Of a DNA stretch of 43,824 nucleotides, positions 8,970 through 18,646 are shown in pieces. Numbering within the stretch: position 1 is the stretch's first letter; the number at the start of each line of letters is the position of its first letter. The notes under the pieces are model-generated. The model searched no databases and was not told where the DNA came from. It was given only the letters and a program-made list of their open reading frames with translations. The DNA comes from Actinomycetes bacterium (lineage in GTDB: Bacteria > Actinomycetota > Acidimicrobiia > Acidimicrobiales > RAAP-2): positions 1-43,824 of the forward strand of contig JAJYSU010000014.1 in assembly GCA_021793395.1 (NCBI GenBank), in the 5' to 3' direction. Position numbers and translations under genes: made by a program.

Positions 8970-10361
8970 TTACTCTACCGGCGACCCGCTCGCGTCCGGG
9001 TCTGAGGAGTCAACCGGGTCCCCCGTCGGGGGTGCTGGCGCATTCCCACCCGTCGACTGGCGCCGACGCCACTCGCGCACCAACGTACCCTCATCTCCGT
9101 GCACGGTGGGCTCGTACAGCGTCAACCCGTTGAGGGCGTCGGGAAGATACTGCTGGTCCACCCACCCACTCGGGGCGTCGTGGGGATACTGGTAGCCGAG
9201 TCCGTGACCGAGGCTCGCCGCTCCTCGGTAGTGGGCGTCGCGCAATGACGCCGGCACGTCGGTTGAGCCGCCCTCACGCAGTGCTCGTTGCGCAGCGGCC
9301 AGGGCCCGCGTGGCCGAATTACTCTTCGGAGCCAGCGCCAGGGCCAACGTCGCGTGCGCGAGTGTCAGTCGTGCCTCGGGCAGCCCCACGAACTCCACCG
9401 CCTGCGCGGCAGCCTGGGCCAGAACCAGCGCCGAGGAGTCGGCGACCCCGATGTCCTCACTGGCCAGTATCACCAGGCGGCGCGCCACGAAACGAGCGCT
9501 CTCCCCCGCCTCCAACAACGCCACCATCCAGTAGAGGGCGGCGTCGGGGTCCGAACCGCGTACCGACTTGATAAAGGCACTGATCTGGTCGTAGTGCGTA
9601 TCACGTGACTGGTGCACCAGGCGCCCGTCGCGCGCGAGCGTCACGTGCTCGCGGGTCACCACGACCTCACCGTCACCCTCACCCTCACCTTCACTTTCAC
9701 CTTGAGCTAAGACCACCGCGGTGTCCAGCGTGGTCAACGCCGCGCGAGCGTCACCCTCGGCCGTGATCGCTAACGCCGACGCCACTCCCTCGCCCAGCTT
9801 CACCCCGCGCAAAACAGCGCCACGCCGACAGAGCTCCTCGAGGTCCTCGTCGCGCAACGCCGTGAGGCGCCAGAGCGTACAGCGACTCATCAACGCGGCG
9901 TTGACCTCGAAGAAGGGGTTTTCCGTCGTCGCGCCGATCAGCACGATGGCTCCCGTCTCACTAGCCGGGAGTAGGAGATCCTGCTGAGACTTGTTGAAGC
10001 GGTGAACCTCGTCGATGAACAGAGCCGTGCGCACACCACGCTCGGCCAGACGCTGGCGCGATCGCTCCAGCGCCTCACGCACCTCGCGCACACCCGCGCT
10101 CACCGCCGAGATACCTTCCATCTCGTACCCGGCTGCCTCGGCGACGATGCGGGCGAGACTGGTCTTACCGGTTCCCGGGGGGCCCCACAAAATTGATGAA
10201 CCTAGACGCCCGGACTCGGCGAGACGTCGCAGGGCAGCCCCTGGCGCCGTCAGGTGAGCCTGACCGACCACGTCATCGAATCGGCGCGGGCGCAGTGCGT
10301 CGGCCAGGGGCGCCAGGCGCGCCAGGCGCTCGGCCAGGGCGTCGTCAAAGAGCGACGTGAC
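8970..10361 (-). CDS. rarA: Replication-associated recombination protein RarA (AAA+ ATPase)
   Basis: RarA/MgsA acts at stalled replication forks. Walker A is WGPPGTGKTSLARIVA, Walker B LFIDEVHRFNKSQQD, sensor 1 IGATTENPFFEVN. The C-terminal region (ALYWMVALLEAGESARFVARRLVILASEDIG, abbreviated here to its ends) holds the tetramerisation part. An Glu/Gly repeat (ESEGEGEGDGE) interrupts the middle. Homology starts directly after the aspS stop with SLFDDALAERLARLAPLADAL then RPRRFDDVVGQ, but no ATG, GTG or TTG exists in this stretch: the first codon after the aspS TAA is GTC. The first ordinary in-frame start is GTG 10271, which would remove about 30 conserved residues. The coordinates follow homology. 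Confidence 0.88.
   Translation of the reverse strand, partial: VTSLFDDALAERLARLAPLADALRPRRFDDVVGQAHLTAPGAALRRLAESGRLGSSILWGPPGTGKTSLARIVAEAAGYEMEGISAVSAGVREVREALERSRQRLAERGVRTALFIDEVHRFNKSQQDLLLPASETGAIVLIGATTENPFFEVNAALMSRCTLWRLTALRDEDLEELCRRGAVLRGVKLGEGVASALAITAEGDARAALTTLDTAVVLAQGESEGEGEGDGEVVVTREHVTLARDGRLVHQSRDTHYDQISAFIKSVRGSDPDAALYWMVALLEAGESARFVARRLVILASEDIGVADSSALVLAQAAAQAVEFVGLPEARLTLAHATLALALAPKSNSATRALAAAQRALREGGSTDVPASLRDAHYRGAASLGHGLGYQYPHDAPSGWVDQQYLPDALNGLTLYEPTVHGDEGTLVREWRRRQSTGGNAPAPPTGDPVDSSDPDASGSPVE
8972..8977 (-). promoter_or_regulatory. Leaderless -10 hexamer of alaS
   Basis: TAGAGT on the minus strand, then 6 bases, then GTG 8965. It overlaps the last codons of rarA. 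Confidence 0.55.
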
Positions 10362-12110
10362 TTAGCCCTTCGCGAGAGGCGCCAAGCGCAACTCGCGCAG
10401 CTGACGTGGCGTGATGGCTTTGGGTGCCCCGGTCATGAGGTCGGTGCCCGACTGAGTCTTGGGAAAAGCGATGACCTCGCGGATATTCTCCTCGCCCGCG
10501 AAGATCGCGACGAGGCGGTCGATACCGAAGGCGAAGCCCGCGTGAGGCGGCGCCCCGTAGCGAAAGGCTCCGAGGAGGAAGCCAAAGCGACTCTCCGCGA
10601 TCTCGTCACTAATGCCCAGCGTGCGAAAGATGCGCGACTGGATGTCGGCTCGATGGATACGCACGGATCCGCTACCAAGTTCCCAGCCGTTCAGGACCAG
10701 ATCGTAGGACTGGGAACGCACGCGCAGCGGATCACTCTCCAACAGGTCCAGATCGTCGGGGTGGGGCATCGTGAAGGGGTGATGGGCCGCCATCACGTTG
10801 CCGTCCTCGTCGACGCCTTCGAAGAGCGGAAACTCGGTGATCCACAGGTAACGGTGCGGGCCCTCACTCACCGGCGGCGAGCCCAGAGTTACGCGTAGCG
10901 CGCCGAGTACCCGACAGGCCACGTCGTAGTCGTCGGCGATGGCTAGGACGAGGTCTCCCGGCCGCGCACCGTCCACGGCGGCGATCGCCGCACTTTCCGA
11001 CTCCGACAGGAACCTCGCGAGTGGGGAGTCGATCCCGTCGGCGGTGAGACGGAACCACGCCAACCCCTTCGCGCCGAGCTCACGAGCCTGATCCGTGAGC
11101 TGGTCGAGCCGGTGGCGGGTTAACGCCGCGCCGTCGGGTACGCGCAGCGCCTTCACCGTTGGCGCGGCGAAGGCGCGCACCGACGTGGTGGCGAACACCG
11201 GCGAGAGATCCTGCAGCGTCATGGCGAAGCGAAGGTCCGGCTTGTCCGTACCGTAGCGATCGCGCGCCTCCGCCCAGGTCATCGTGTCGATCGACTCCGG
11301 ACGAACGCCGGTCGCCACCTCGGCGGCGTTGAGGACCGCAAGCGACACGAAACGCATCACGTCCTCTTGGGTCACGAAACTGGCCTCCAGGTCGAGCTGG
11401 GTGAACTCGAACTGACGGTCGGCTCGCAGGTCCTCATCGCGTAGGCACCGGGCGATCTGGTAGTAACGGTCCATCCCACCGACCATCAGAAGTTGCTTCG
11501 CGATCTGGGGACTCTGGGGCAGAACGTAGAAATCGCCAGGATGCAGGCGCGAGGGCACCACGAACTCGCGTGCTCCCTCCGGCGTCGGGGCCCACAACAG
11601 AGGCGTCTCCACCTCACAAAATCCCTGCTCGTCCATAGCTTCGCGCAGCGCGCGATTCACCCGCGCGCGCAGGCGCAGATTGCGGGCGAGCGAGCCCCGA
11701 CGCAGGTCGAGGAAGCGCCAGCGAAGCCGCAGCGCCTCGTCCACGTCAACGCGCTCGTCGAGCGGAAACGGCGGCGTCTCGGCCACGGAAAGAATGTCGA
11801 CGTCGCAGTCGGTCAACTCAATCGAACCCGTCTCGAGGTGTTCGTTACGGGTCCCCTCGGGTCGCTCCGTAATGGTGCCGGTCACGCGTACAACCGACTC
11901 CGGACGTACGTCCAACGAGCCCTCGATCACCGCCTGCAGCAGGCCCGAGTAGTCACGAAGGTCCAGAAACGCGAGGTGCTCGCCGTGCTCGCGCCGCCGC
12001 GCTACCCATCCGCACACGCTCACACGGCGCCCCACGTCGTCGCTCGTCAGTGTGGCGCACAGGGAGTCGCGCAGGTCAGTAATTTCGTGGTCTGGGGTCA
12101 TCGTGGTCAC
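10362..12110 (-). CDS. aspS: Aspartate-tRNA ligase (bacterial type)
   Basis: The 582-residue enzyme has an N-terminal OB-fold (VSVCGWVARRREHGEHLAFLDLRD), the class II core motifs RWRFLDLRR, FCEVETPLLWAPTPEGAREF, YVLPQSPQIAKQLLM and RCLRDEDLRADRQFEFTQLD, the bacterial GAD insertion domain in the middle, and GFAFGIDRLVAIFAGEENIREVIAFPK near the end. GTG 12110 overlaps the hisS stop (GTGA); ATG 12101 is also possible. Whether it is discriminating for tRNA-Asp or also charges tRNA-Asn was not resolved. The frame ends at TAA 10364-10362, immediately followed by the rarA homology region. Confidence 0.97.
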   Translation of the reverse strand: MTTMTPDHEITDLRDSLCATLTSDDVGRRVSVCGWVARRREHGEHLAFLDLRDYSGLLQAVIEGSLDVRPESVVRVTGTITERPEGTRNEHLETGSIELTDCDVDILSVAETPPFPLDERVDVDEALRLRWRFLDLRRGSLARNLRLRARVNRALREAMDEQGFCEVETPLLWAPTPEGAREFVVPSRLHPGDFYVLPQSPQIAKQLLMVGGMDRYYQIARCLRDEDLRADRQFEFTQLDLEASFVTQEDVMRFVSLAVLNAAEVATGVRPESIDTMTWAEARDRYGTDKPDLRFAMTLQDLSPVFATTSVRAFAAPTVKALRVPDGAALTRHRLDQLTDQARELGAKGLAWFRLTADGIDSPLARFLSESESAAIAAVDGARPGDLVLAIADDYDVACRVLGALRVTLGSPPVSEGPHRYLWITEFPLFEGVDEDGNVMAAHHPFTMPHPDDLDLLESDPLRVRSQSYDLVLNGWELGSGSVRIHRADIQSRIFRTLGISDEIAESRFGFLLGAFRYGAPPHAGFAFGIDRLVAIFAGEENIREVIAFPKTQSGTDLMTGAPKAITPRQLRELRLAPLAKG

Positions 12111-13384
12111 TTCGTCAGTAGTCGGGTCAGCGTCGCCACGAGGTCGTGTCGCGCCACCAAATGCTGTGGCACGGATTCCTCGGAGCGCAGGTCCCTAATC
12201 GTAACCTGGCCGGCGGACTCCTCCCGCGGCCCCACCAGCACCGCCACCCGCGCCCCCGAACGATCGGCCACCCTCATCTGCGCCTTCATCGAGCGTCCGT
12301 CGTAGGCCCGATCCGACGCGAATCCCGCGCCGCGCAGGTCGTCCAAAAGTGTCGTCGCGGCGTCGTGACCGGTCGTGTCCACGACGAAGACATCCAACTC
12401 CCGTCGCACCAGTGACGTCGTCACGCCCTCCGCGCCGAGGGCCAGCAGAAGCCTCTCTACGCCGCTGGCGAAGCCGATCCCGCTCGTTGCTGGCCCCCCG
12501 AGCCGTTCGACCAGACCGTCGTAGCGACCGCCACCACCGATGGCGTTCTGAGCTCCGTCGAGCGCGTCGGCGACGAACTCGAACGTCGTGCGGGTGTAGT
12601 AGTCGAAACCGCGTACCAGGCGGGGGTCACGGGTCCAGGGCACACCCAACTGCACGAGTCCCTCGGTCACCTGGGCGAAATGAGCGCGGCAGTCGTCGCA
12701 GAGGTAGTCCGGCAGTTGGGGTCCCACGCCGGTCACGGCCACGCACTCGTCGCGCTTGCAATCGAGCAGACGAAGTGGATTGCGACGCCACACCTCGCGA
12801 TGCTCGTCGCATAGCCGTGACGCGTTCGCCTCCAGGTGCGCCCGCAGCGCGGCGACGTACCGACCCCGACACTCATCGTGACCCATCGAATTGATCACCA
12901 AGCGAACGCGCGTCAATCCGAGTGACTGAAAGAAACGCCACGCCAGTGCGATGACCTCCACGTCCAACGCGGGGTCGTCAGTGCCCAGGGCTTCGACCCC
13001 CAGTTGGTGATGCTGGCGGTAGCGTCCGGACTGCGGCCGCTCGTAGCGAAAGGCCGGCGTCACGTACCACGCCTTCCAGGGCGTCACCGGCTGATGCTGC
13101 ACGAAGGCACGCACCACCGACGCCGTCCCCTCGGGGCGCAGCGCGTAGTGCCGTCCGCCCCGGTCCTCAAAGACGTACATCTCCTTGGTCGCGACGTCGC
13201 TGTCCTCGCCAATGCCGCGATTGAACACTCCGACGTCCTCGAATAGGGGCGTAAGGACCAGGGAGAACCCGTAGCGATAGGCGAACTGGGCGAAGGTCGC
13301 GATAAGTCCCTCCCACCGGGCCGACTCCGGGCCAAGGACGTCGTGGGTCCCCACGGGTGCGCGCAAAATGGGAACCTCGCTCAT
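12107..13384 (-). CDS. hisS: Histidine-tRNA ligase
   Basis: The 425-residue class II synthetase shows PVGTHDVLGPES at the N-terminus, ATKEMYVFEDRGGRHYALRP (motif 2 lead-in), AWYVTPAFRYERPQSGRYR with HHQLGVEALG, the HisA motif VRGFDYYTRTTFEFV, GGGGRYDGLVERLGGP and GFASGVERLLLALG (motif 3). A C-terminal anticodon-binding domain follows. A Cys-rich patch around residues 205-240 (LLDCKRDEC, YLCDDCRAHF) could bind a metal, as in several HisRS. ATG 13384 overlaps the rel stop (ATGA), so translation is probably coupled. Confidence 0.97.
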   Translation of the reverse strand: MSEVPILRAPVGTHDVLGPESARWEGLIATFAQFAYRYGFSLVLTPLFEDVGVFNRGIGEDSDVATKEMYVFEDRGGRHYALRPEGTASVVRAFVQHQPVTPWKAWYVTPAFRYERPQSGRYRQHHQLGVEALGTDDPALDVEVIALAWRFFQSLGLTRVRLVINSMGHDECRGRYVAALRAHLEANASRLCDEHREVWRRNPLRLLDCKRDECVAVTGVGPQLPDYLCDDCRAHFAQVTEGLVQLGVPWTRDPRLVRGFDYYTRTTFEFVADALDGAQNAIGGGGRYDGLVERLGGPATSGIGFASGVERLLLALGAEGVTTSLVRRELDVFVVDTTGHDAATTLLDDLRGAGFASDRAYDGRSMKAQMRVADRSGARVAVLVGPREESAGQVTIRDLRSEESVPQHLVARHDLVATLTRLLTK

Positions 13385-15588
13385 GACGACTTGTTCTGGC
13401 CGGGCAGCTGACGAAAGGCGTCGAAGACACCATCCACGGACTTGAGTGCCGCCAGCAAACTGGACAAGTGCGCCGGGTCCGCCAGTTCCACGTCGAACAC
13501 CATCCGCACGATCCGTGAACCCGAGGTCGTCGTGGAACTCGACATGATGTTCAGGTGGTACTCCGCGACCACCTTGGACACGTCCAGCAAAAGTCGTGAC
13601 CGATCAAAAGCCAAGATCTCGAGGACGGCGCGGTACTGCCCGCTGGCTCCGGCGTCCCACTCGACATCGATAACCCTCTCTCCGAGGCGTCGGGCCAGCG
13701 CCACCGCATTCGAGCAGTCGTCGCGGTGAACCGATACGCCACGGCCCTGGGTAATGAAGCCCATGATCGGATCCCCCGGCACCGGCGAACAACACCGCGC
13801 CAGGTGCACCATGACGTCATCCAGACCCTCCACGTAGACCCCCGCCGACCGCGGACGGTCGCGCGTCGAGCGCGGGGCCTTGGCCACGGTCGTCGGCAAC
13901 TGCTCCGCGTCGCCTCCGTGCAATTCGCGGTCGAGTCGTTGCACCACCGCCAGAGCGGAGATCTGCCCCGAATCGATCGCCTGGAAGAGCGACTCCAGAT
14001 CGTCCAACGACAGCGACGCGATAACGGCGTCGAGCGCGCCCGACGCCAGGGTCGTGGCAATGGGCATCCCCTCGCGGCGCAGCGCCCTCACGAGTTCCTC
14101 CCGACCGCCTTCGATGGCGTCCTCGCGTCGCTCGCGCTGGAACCACTGTCGAATCTTGGAACGAGCCCTCGAGGACTTCACAATCTTGAGCCAGTCCCGC
14201 GATGGTCCGGCCGACTCGCTTCGGCTCGTCACAATCTCGACGACGTCCGCCGAATGCAACGTCGTGTCAAGGGGAACGAGTCGACCGTTGACCTTCGCAC
14301 CCACGCAGTGATGGCCCACTTCCGTGTGCACCGCGTAGGCGAAGTCGATGGGCGTCGCCCCTTCCACCAGGGCGATGACACGTCCCTTCGGAGTGAACAC
14401 GTAGACCTCGTCGTGGCCGAGATCCAGTTTCAACGCCTCGAGAAACGCGATGGGGTCGCGCTCCTCCTCCTCGACGTCGGCCAGTCGCTGCATCCACGCA
14501 ATCTCCTTGGTCGACGCTCCCTCTTTGTACACCCAGTGCGCGGCAATACCGAATTCGGCTCGCCGGTGCATCTCCTGAGTACGAACCTGCACTTCCACCG
14601 ACTTGCCACGCGGCCCGATCACGGTGGTGTGTAGCGACTGGTAGAGATTGAACTTAGGCGAGTTGATGTAGTCCTTAAAACGACCCTGCACGGGTGACCA
14701 CAGGGCGTGAATCGCCCCCAGCACGGCCCAGCAGTCGCGCTCCTCTTCGACGATGACCCGTAGGCCCACCAGGTCAAAGATGTCATCGAACTCCTTGCCA
14801 CCGATCACCATCTTCTCGTAGATGCTCCACAAGTGCTTCGGGCGGCCCCGCACGTCGGCGGGAATAGCGAAGTCCCGCAACTTCGCTTCCAGGGTGCTCA
14901 TGACCTCCTCAAGATACGCCTCGCGCTCGGGCTGGCGCGTCGCCACCATCTGCTCAATCTCGGCGTAGCGCTTGGGGTGCAGGGTCGCGAAACTCAGATC
15001 CTCCAGTTGCCACTTCACCTGCTGCACGCCCAAACGATGCGCCAGTGGGGCGTAGACGTCGAGGGTTTCCTGGGCGATGGCGCGCTGACGCGCCATCGGC
15101 ATGACCGAGATCGTGCGCATGTTGTGCAACCGGTCCGCCAGCTTGATCAGCAGCACGCGCCAGTCACGGGCCATCGCGATGAACATCTTGCGGATCGTCG
15201 CGGCCTGCTGCGCCTCCTTGGAGTCGAACTCCAGGCGATCCAACTTCGTCACTCCGTCCACCACCGCGGCGACCTGCTCACCAAAGTCTCTGGTCAGCGT
15301 ATCAATAGTCATTCCCGTGTCCTCGACGGCGTCGTGAAGCAGCGCGGCAGCAATCGTGGGTGCGTCCAGTCCCAGCTCCGCCACGATGCCGGCCACGGCG
15401 ATCGGGTGAGTCACGTAGGGCTCACCGGTTCGACGCAATTGCCCCTCGTGAGCGGCAATCGCCGCTTCGCCCGCCCGGCGAATCAGGTCCTCGTCACCGA
15501 CCTCGTGATGCTCGTGGTACCGCGCAATAAGCCGCTCGAGCGACGTCGACAGTGCTATATCGCTCGAGCGGGAACTGACACTGACCAT
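13381..15588 (-). CDS. rel: Bifunctional (p)ppGpp synthetase/hydrolase (Rel)
   Basis: This is the stringent-response alarmone enzyme, 735 residues, usual length. The N-terminal HD hydrolase domain has YVTHPIAVAGIVAELG, LLHDAVEDTGMT and KLADRLHNMRTI. The synthetase domain has FDDIFDLVGLRVIV and FKDYINSPKFNLYQSLHTTV. A TGS domain (YVFTPKGRVIALVEGATPID) and a C-terminal zinc-finger/ACT part (HLARCCSPVPGDPIMGFIT, then the ACT fold) follow. The intact HD motif predicts that both activities are present. Its start is leaderless by the TAGGCT-N6-ATG pattern, so rel begins a transcription unit that continues into hisS and aspS. Confidence 0.97.
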   Translation of the reverse strand: MVSVSSRSSDIALSTSLERLIARYHEHHEVGDEDLIRRAGEAAIAAHEGQLRRTGEPYVTHPIAVAGIVAELGLDAPTIAAALLHDAVEDTGMTIDTLTRDFGEQVAAVVDGVTKLDRLEFDSKEAQQAATIRKMFIAMARDWRVLLIKLADRLHNMRTISVMPMARQRAIAQETLDVYAPLAHRLGVQQVKWQLEDLSFATLHPKRYAEIEQMVATRQPEREAYLEEVMSTLEAKLRDFAIPADVRGRPKHLWSIYEKMVIGGKEFDDIFDLVGLRVIVEEERDCWAVLGAIHALWSPVQGRFKDYINSPKFNLYQSLHTTVIGPRGKSVEVQVRTQEMHRRAEFGIAAHWVYKEGASTKEIAWMQRLADVEEEERDPIAFLEALKLDLGHDEVYVFTPKGRVIALVEGATPIDFAYAVHTEVGHHCVGAKVNGRLVPLDTTLHSADVVEIVTSRSESAGPSRDWLKIVKSSRARSKIRQWFQRERREDAIEGGREELVRALRREGMPIATTLASGALDAVIASLSLDDLESLFQAIDSGQISALAVVQRLDRELHGGDAEQLPTTVAKAPRSTRDRPRSAGVYVEGLDDVMVHLARCCSPVPGDPIMGFITQGRGVSVHRDDCSNAVALARRLGERVIDVEWDAGASGQYRAVLEILAFDRSRLLLDVSKVVAEYHLNIMSSSTTTSGSRIVRMVFDVELADPAHLSSLLAALKSVDGVFDAFRQLPGQNKSS

Positions 15589-15594
15589 ACGGTC

Positions 15595-15600
15595 AGCCTA
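15595..15600 (-). promoter_or_regulatory. Leaderless -10 hexamer of rel
   Basis: TAGGCT on the minus strand, then gaccgt, then ATG 15588, in the 19-bp gap after secF. The context ccggTAGGCT recurs before pdxS. Confidence 0.6.
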
Positions 15601-15607
15601 CCGGCGA

Positions 15608-16750
15608 CTATCGACGCTTCGGCTTACGCGCCCGCGCCTGAATTGCCGGACCCTTCGCTCGCGAGGCTGAGGTGGGACGGGGGGTCGGCGAACCCTCCGA
15701 CGTGATCATCGCCGCCGCGACGGGGGTCAGCACGGGCCGAGCCGCTCGTTGACTCACCCGTTGCGACAGCTCGCGAAAGCGCGGCTCGCGCTCTTTCAGA
15801 ATCGAGAGCAGCGGACTTGCGATGAAGATCGAGGAGTACGCTCCGCTCAAGAGTCCCACTACGAGGGCGAGACCGTAGTTCTGCAACGTCGTGGCGCCCA
15901 GGATGTAGGCACCGACGATGAGTACGGAGAGCACGGGCAGGATCGCCACGAGGGAGGTATTGATCGATCGGGCGAGCGTCTGGTTCATCGACAGGTTCAC
16001 CATGTCGGCGTAACTCAGTTCTCCCGATTTGAGCACGCCCGCGGTGTTGTCGCGTATGCGGTCGAACACCACCACCGTGTCGTACAGCGAGTACCCCAGA
16101 ATCGTCAGTACCGCGATCACCGTATCGGGTGTGATCTGGAAGCCGAAGAGCGAGTACACCCCCACCGTCACCAGGAGGTCGTGGATCATGGCGGCGAATG
16201 CGGCCACCGCCATCTTGGGTTCGAAGCGAAGACTGATATAGGCGATCACGGCGATAAAGAAGACAATGAGCGCCTCTAGGGCTCGCTGGGTGATCTGCCC
16301 GCCCCACGTAGGTCCGACACTCGCCGTCGATACCTGGTTGGGTGACGTTCCCGCCACCTTGGCCAGGGCATTGACCACCCGTGTGGTGACCACGCCCTGC
16401 TGCGCGCTCGACAGCGAGTTGAGATCGGCGGTGACTTGGTAGGTCTTGCTACCCAACTTCTCCACGGTGGGCTGGCTGAGGCCGGCAGCGTCAACCGCGT
16501 GGGTCACCGCCGTGATCGACGAGTGCGGTGCCAACACCTCCCACGAACTACCACCGCGAAAGTCGATCCCCAGATTGAAACCACGAATCGCGAGCGACCC
16601 CATGCCGAGCACGATCACAATCAGTGACATCGTGAACCACGTACGCCTGCGTCCCACGAAGTCCACGGTGGTCAGACCGTGGTACAGGCGCGCGAACCGT
16701 CCGTAGCGGCGAGGCTCCTCGATCGTCTTGACGACGTTGTTGTCACTCAT
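15608..16750 (-). CDS. secF: Protein translocase subunit SecF
   Basis: SecF, with SecD and YajC, uses the proton gradient to help SecYEG complete export. The 380-residue protein has the first membrane helix near 38-58, then LGIDFRGGSSWEVL, and five more helices with the family signature LGYSLYDTVVVFDRIRDN and LARSINTSLVAILPVL. The C-terminal 50 residues are basic and cytoplasmic (ends ARKPKRR). The ATG overlaps the end of secD by 8 bases, so production of the two partners is tied. Confidence 0.96.
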   Translation of the reverse strand: MSDNNVVKTIEEPRRYGRFARLYHGLTTVDFVGRRRTWFTMSLIVIVLGMGSLAIRGFNLGIDFRGGSSWEVLAPHSSITAVTHAVDAAGLSQPTVEKLGSKTYQVTADLNSLSSAQQGVVTTRVVNALAKVAGTSPNQVSTASVGPTWGGQITQRALEALIVFFIAVIAYISLRFEPKMAVAAFAAMIHDLLVTVGVYSLFGFQITPDTVIAVLTILGYSLYDTVVVFDRIRDNTAGVLKSGELSYADMVNLSMNQTLARSINTSLVAILPVLSVLIVGAYILGATTLQNYGLALVVGLLSGAYSSIFIASPLLSILKEREPRFRELSQRVSQRAARPVLTPVAAAMITSEGSPTPRPTSASRAKGPAIQARARKPKRR

Positions 16751-18260
16751 GAGTGCCTCCTACGACGAGACCCGCCGCCATCGACAACGCAGAGTTCCCC
16801 CCCGCGTTGCGTCGTCCGAGTAGCACGACGAGTGGACGCGTGAAGTACCAAGTGATGAGAACATCCATGATCGTAGAGAGCCCCAGGAAGAACGCGAAAC
16901 CACGCACGTCGCCCACGGCGATCAGATAGAGCAGGACGGCGGCGAGCAGGCTAACCGTGTCGGCCGCCAATACCGTGCGCCACGCGGAGTGAAACCCGCG
17001 GTCCACCGACGTGCGAATCGAGCGTCCCGCCCGGGTCTCATCCTTCAAACGTTCGAAGTAAACCACGTAACTGTCCACCGTGATACCAATGGAGACGATC
17101 AGTCCGGTTACGCCCGCCAGAGTGAAACTCGGAGCCAGGGCCGTGTGACCCAACGCCGAGATAATCGCCCACAGCAACCCCCCGGTTACTCCCAAACCCA
17201 GTACGATGACCAGGCCCAGGAGCCGGTAGTAGACGATGGTGTAGAGCAGCACGAGAGCCAGGCCGACCAGGCCCGCGACGAGACCAGCCACCAACGAACT
17301 GTGGCCGAGGGTCGGCGAGACCGTCTGGGTCGTGAGGGCGACGAGGCGAACGGGCAGAGCACCGAACTGCATGGCCAACGCCAGATTCTTCGCCGACCCC
17401 TCCGTGAACGATCCGGAGATCTGTCCGGATCCTCCGAAACTGGTCGGTGAGGCGTCCGTGGGCTGGATGACGGGAGCCGACTGCACGACGCCGTCGAGCT
17501 CGATCGCGACCAACTGGTGGAAGTTAGCGCGCGCCACCGAGTCCCACAGGGGACTTCCCGAGGACGTCAGCGTGTAATTCACTACCCACGCACCGGCGGC
17601 GTCCTGCTGGGCAAAAGCCTTGCCAATGGACTGACCGGTCATCTGCGCTGGCCCTAGCAGATAGCGGACGCCGTGACTACCCAACACGGGCAGAATGACG
17701 TCCTTGTTAGGCTCGTCCTTGGCGGGAGGAGTCGAGGCAATGGAGGCGTACGCCGGATCCGCCGGGACGTTGTTCATCGTGAAGCCAGCCACCGTATTGG
17801 GCGCCGGCTGCACGTTCAAATTGGCGGCACTGAGCAGGTACTGACTCGCACACGCAGGGATCTTCTTGACCGCGTGCGCCGTCGTGGAGGGCGGTGCCAC
17901 CTGACACAACACGGGTCGAAAGAGCAACTGCGCGGTCTGGCCAATCGTCGCCAGGACCTGACGCGCGTCGGTCACACCCGGCACGCTCACGACCACGTCC
18001 TTGCCCTGGAGATTCACCTGAGCCCCCGAGACTCCGAGACCGTTGACGCGGTTGCTCAAGATCGTCACAACCTCTTGCATGTTGGCGTTGCTCGTCGTGG
18101 TGGCCGGCTTGTAGACGACCGACAGTCCCCCGGCGAGGTCGAGCCCTAACTTCGGTCCCCACCCCAGCGACAGAGTGGTGACCAGGGCCCCAATCGAGAT
18201 CACGATCGATAGCGCGAGGCTGACGATCAGCGACCGACGCGATCTGGCCGGAGTTGCCAT
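16743..18260 (-). CDS. secD: Protein translocase subunit SecD
   Basis: The 505-residue SecD has one N-terminal helix, the D1 motif GPKLGLDLAGGLSVVY, a large extracytoplasmic P1 domain (about residues 50-310) with VNGLGVSGAQVNLQGKDVVV and LALAMQFGALPVRLVAL, then five helices with TGLIVSIGITVDSYVVYFE and GRSIRTSVDRGFHSAWRTVL. It works with SecF, which overlaps its 3' end. The ATG shares one base with the yajC stop (TAATG). Confidence 0.96.
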   Translation of the reverse strand: MATPARSRRSLIVSLALSIVISIGALVTTLSLGWGPKLGLDLAGGLSVVYKPATTTSNANMQEVVTILSNRVNGLGVSGAQVNLQGKDVVVSVPGVTDARQVLATIGQTAQLLFRPVLCQVAPPSTTAHAVKKIPACASQYLLSAANLNVQPAPNTVAGFTMNNVPADPAYASIASTPPAKDEPNKDVILPVLGSHGVRYLLGPAQMTGQSIGKAFAQQDAAGAWVVNYTLTSSGSPLWDSVARANFHQLVAIELDGVVQSAPVIQPTDASPTSFGGSGQISGSFTEGSAKNLALAMQFGALPVRLVALTTQTVSPTLGHSSLVAGLVAGLVGLALVLLYTIVYYRLLGLVIVLGLGVTGGLLWAIISALGHTALAPSFTLAGVTGLIVSIGITVDSYVVYFERLKDETRAGRSIRTSVDRGFHSAWRTVLAADTVSLLAAVLLYLIAVGDVRGFAFFLGLSTIMDVLITWYFTRPLVVLLGRRNAGGNSALSMAAGLVVGGTHE

Positions 18261-18616
18261 TACTGGTGGTCGCCGTCGCCGTCGGCGGCGCCGGTGCCCT
18301 CGTCAGGGTGCTCCTCGTCGTCACGAGACTCCGGTATCACCGGGTCGAATCGACGGGCAATCGCCGACGGAACAAAGTCGAGTTCCACGCCGCTCGCACT
18401 GCGTAGGGTGATCAACTCGTCGCCCTGGGAAATCACCGTTCCCACGAAACCGCCGATGGTCTGGGCGCGATCACCCACCTCCACCTTGCGCGCGGCCGTG
18501 CGCGCGGCCTTCTGCTTCCTCGATCGCGGCCGCAAGTACAAAAAGTACAGCGCCGCGAAGATCACCACGTAGATGATCAGGATCGACGACGAGCTACCGC
18601 TCGAAGCTGCGAACAT
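18260..18616 (-). CDS. yajC: Preprotein translocase accessory subunit YajC
   Basis: YajC is a small single-span protein of the SecDF complex. The helix ILIIYVVIFAALYFLYLRP is followed by the basic RSRKQKAARTAAR and the conserved cytoplasmic part VEVGDRAQTIGGFVGTVISQGDELITLR. The tail is acidic. ATG 18616 is chosen because GGAGGA lies 7 bases upstream (18629-18624); TTG 18634 upstream is open but includes that site. A TAGGGT -10 (18652-18647) gives a leader of about 25 bases, so yajC opens the yajC-secD-secF unit. Confidence 0.93.
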   Translation of the reverse strand: MFAASSGSSSSILIIYVVIFAALYFLYLRPRSRKQKAARTAARKVEVGDRAQTIGGFVGTVISQGDELITLRSASGVELDFVPSAIARRFDPVIPESRDDEEHPDEGTGAADGDGDHQ

Positions 18617-18646
18617 GTGGGAATCCTCCGTCAATAGACCACCGAA

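Noticed and set aside
10362..10364. AspS-RarA fusion by stop-codon read-through
   Set aside because: The frames are continuous across TAA, but the AspS C-terminus is normal and RarA homology starts afresh; a changed start codon is simpler.
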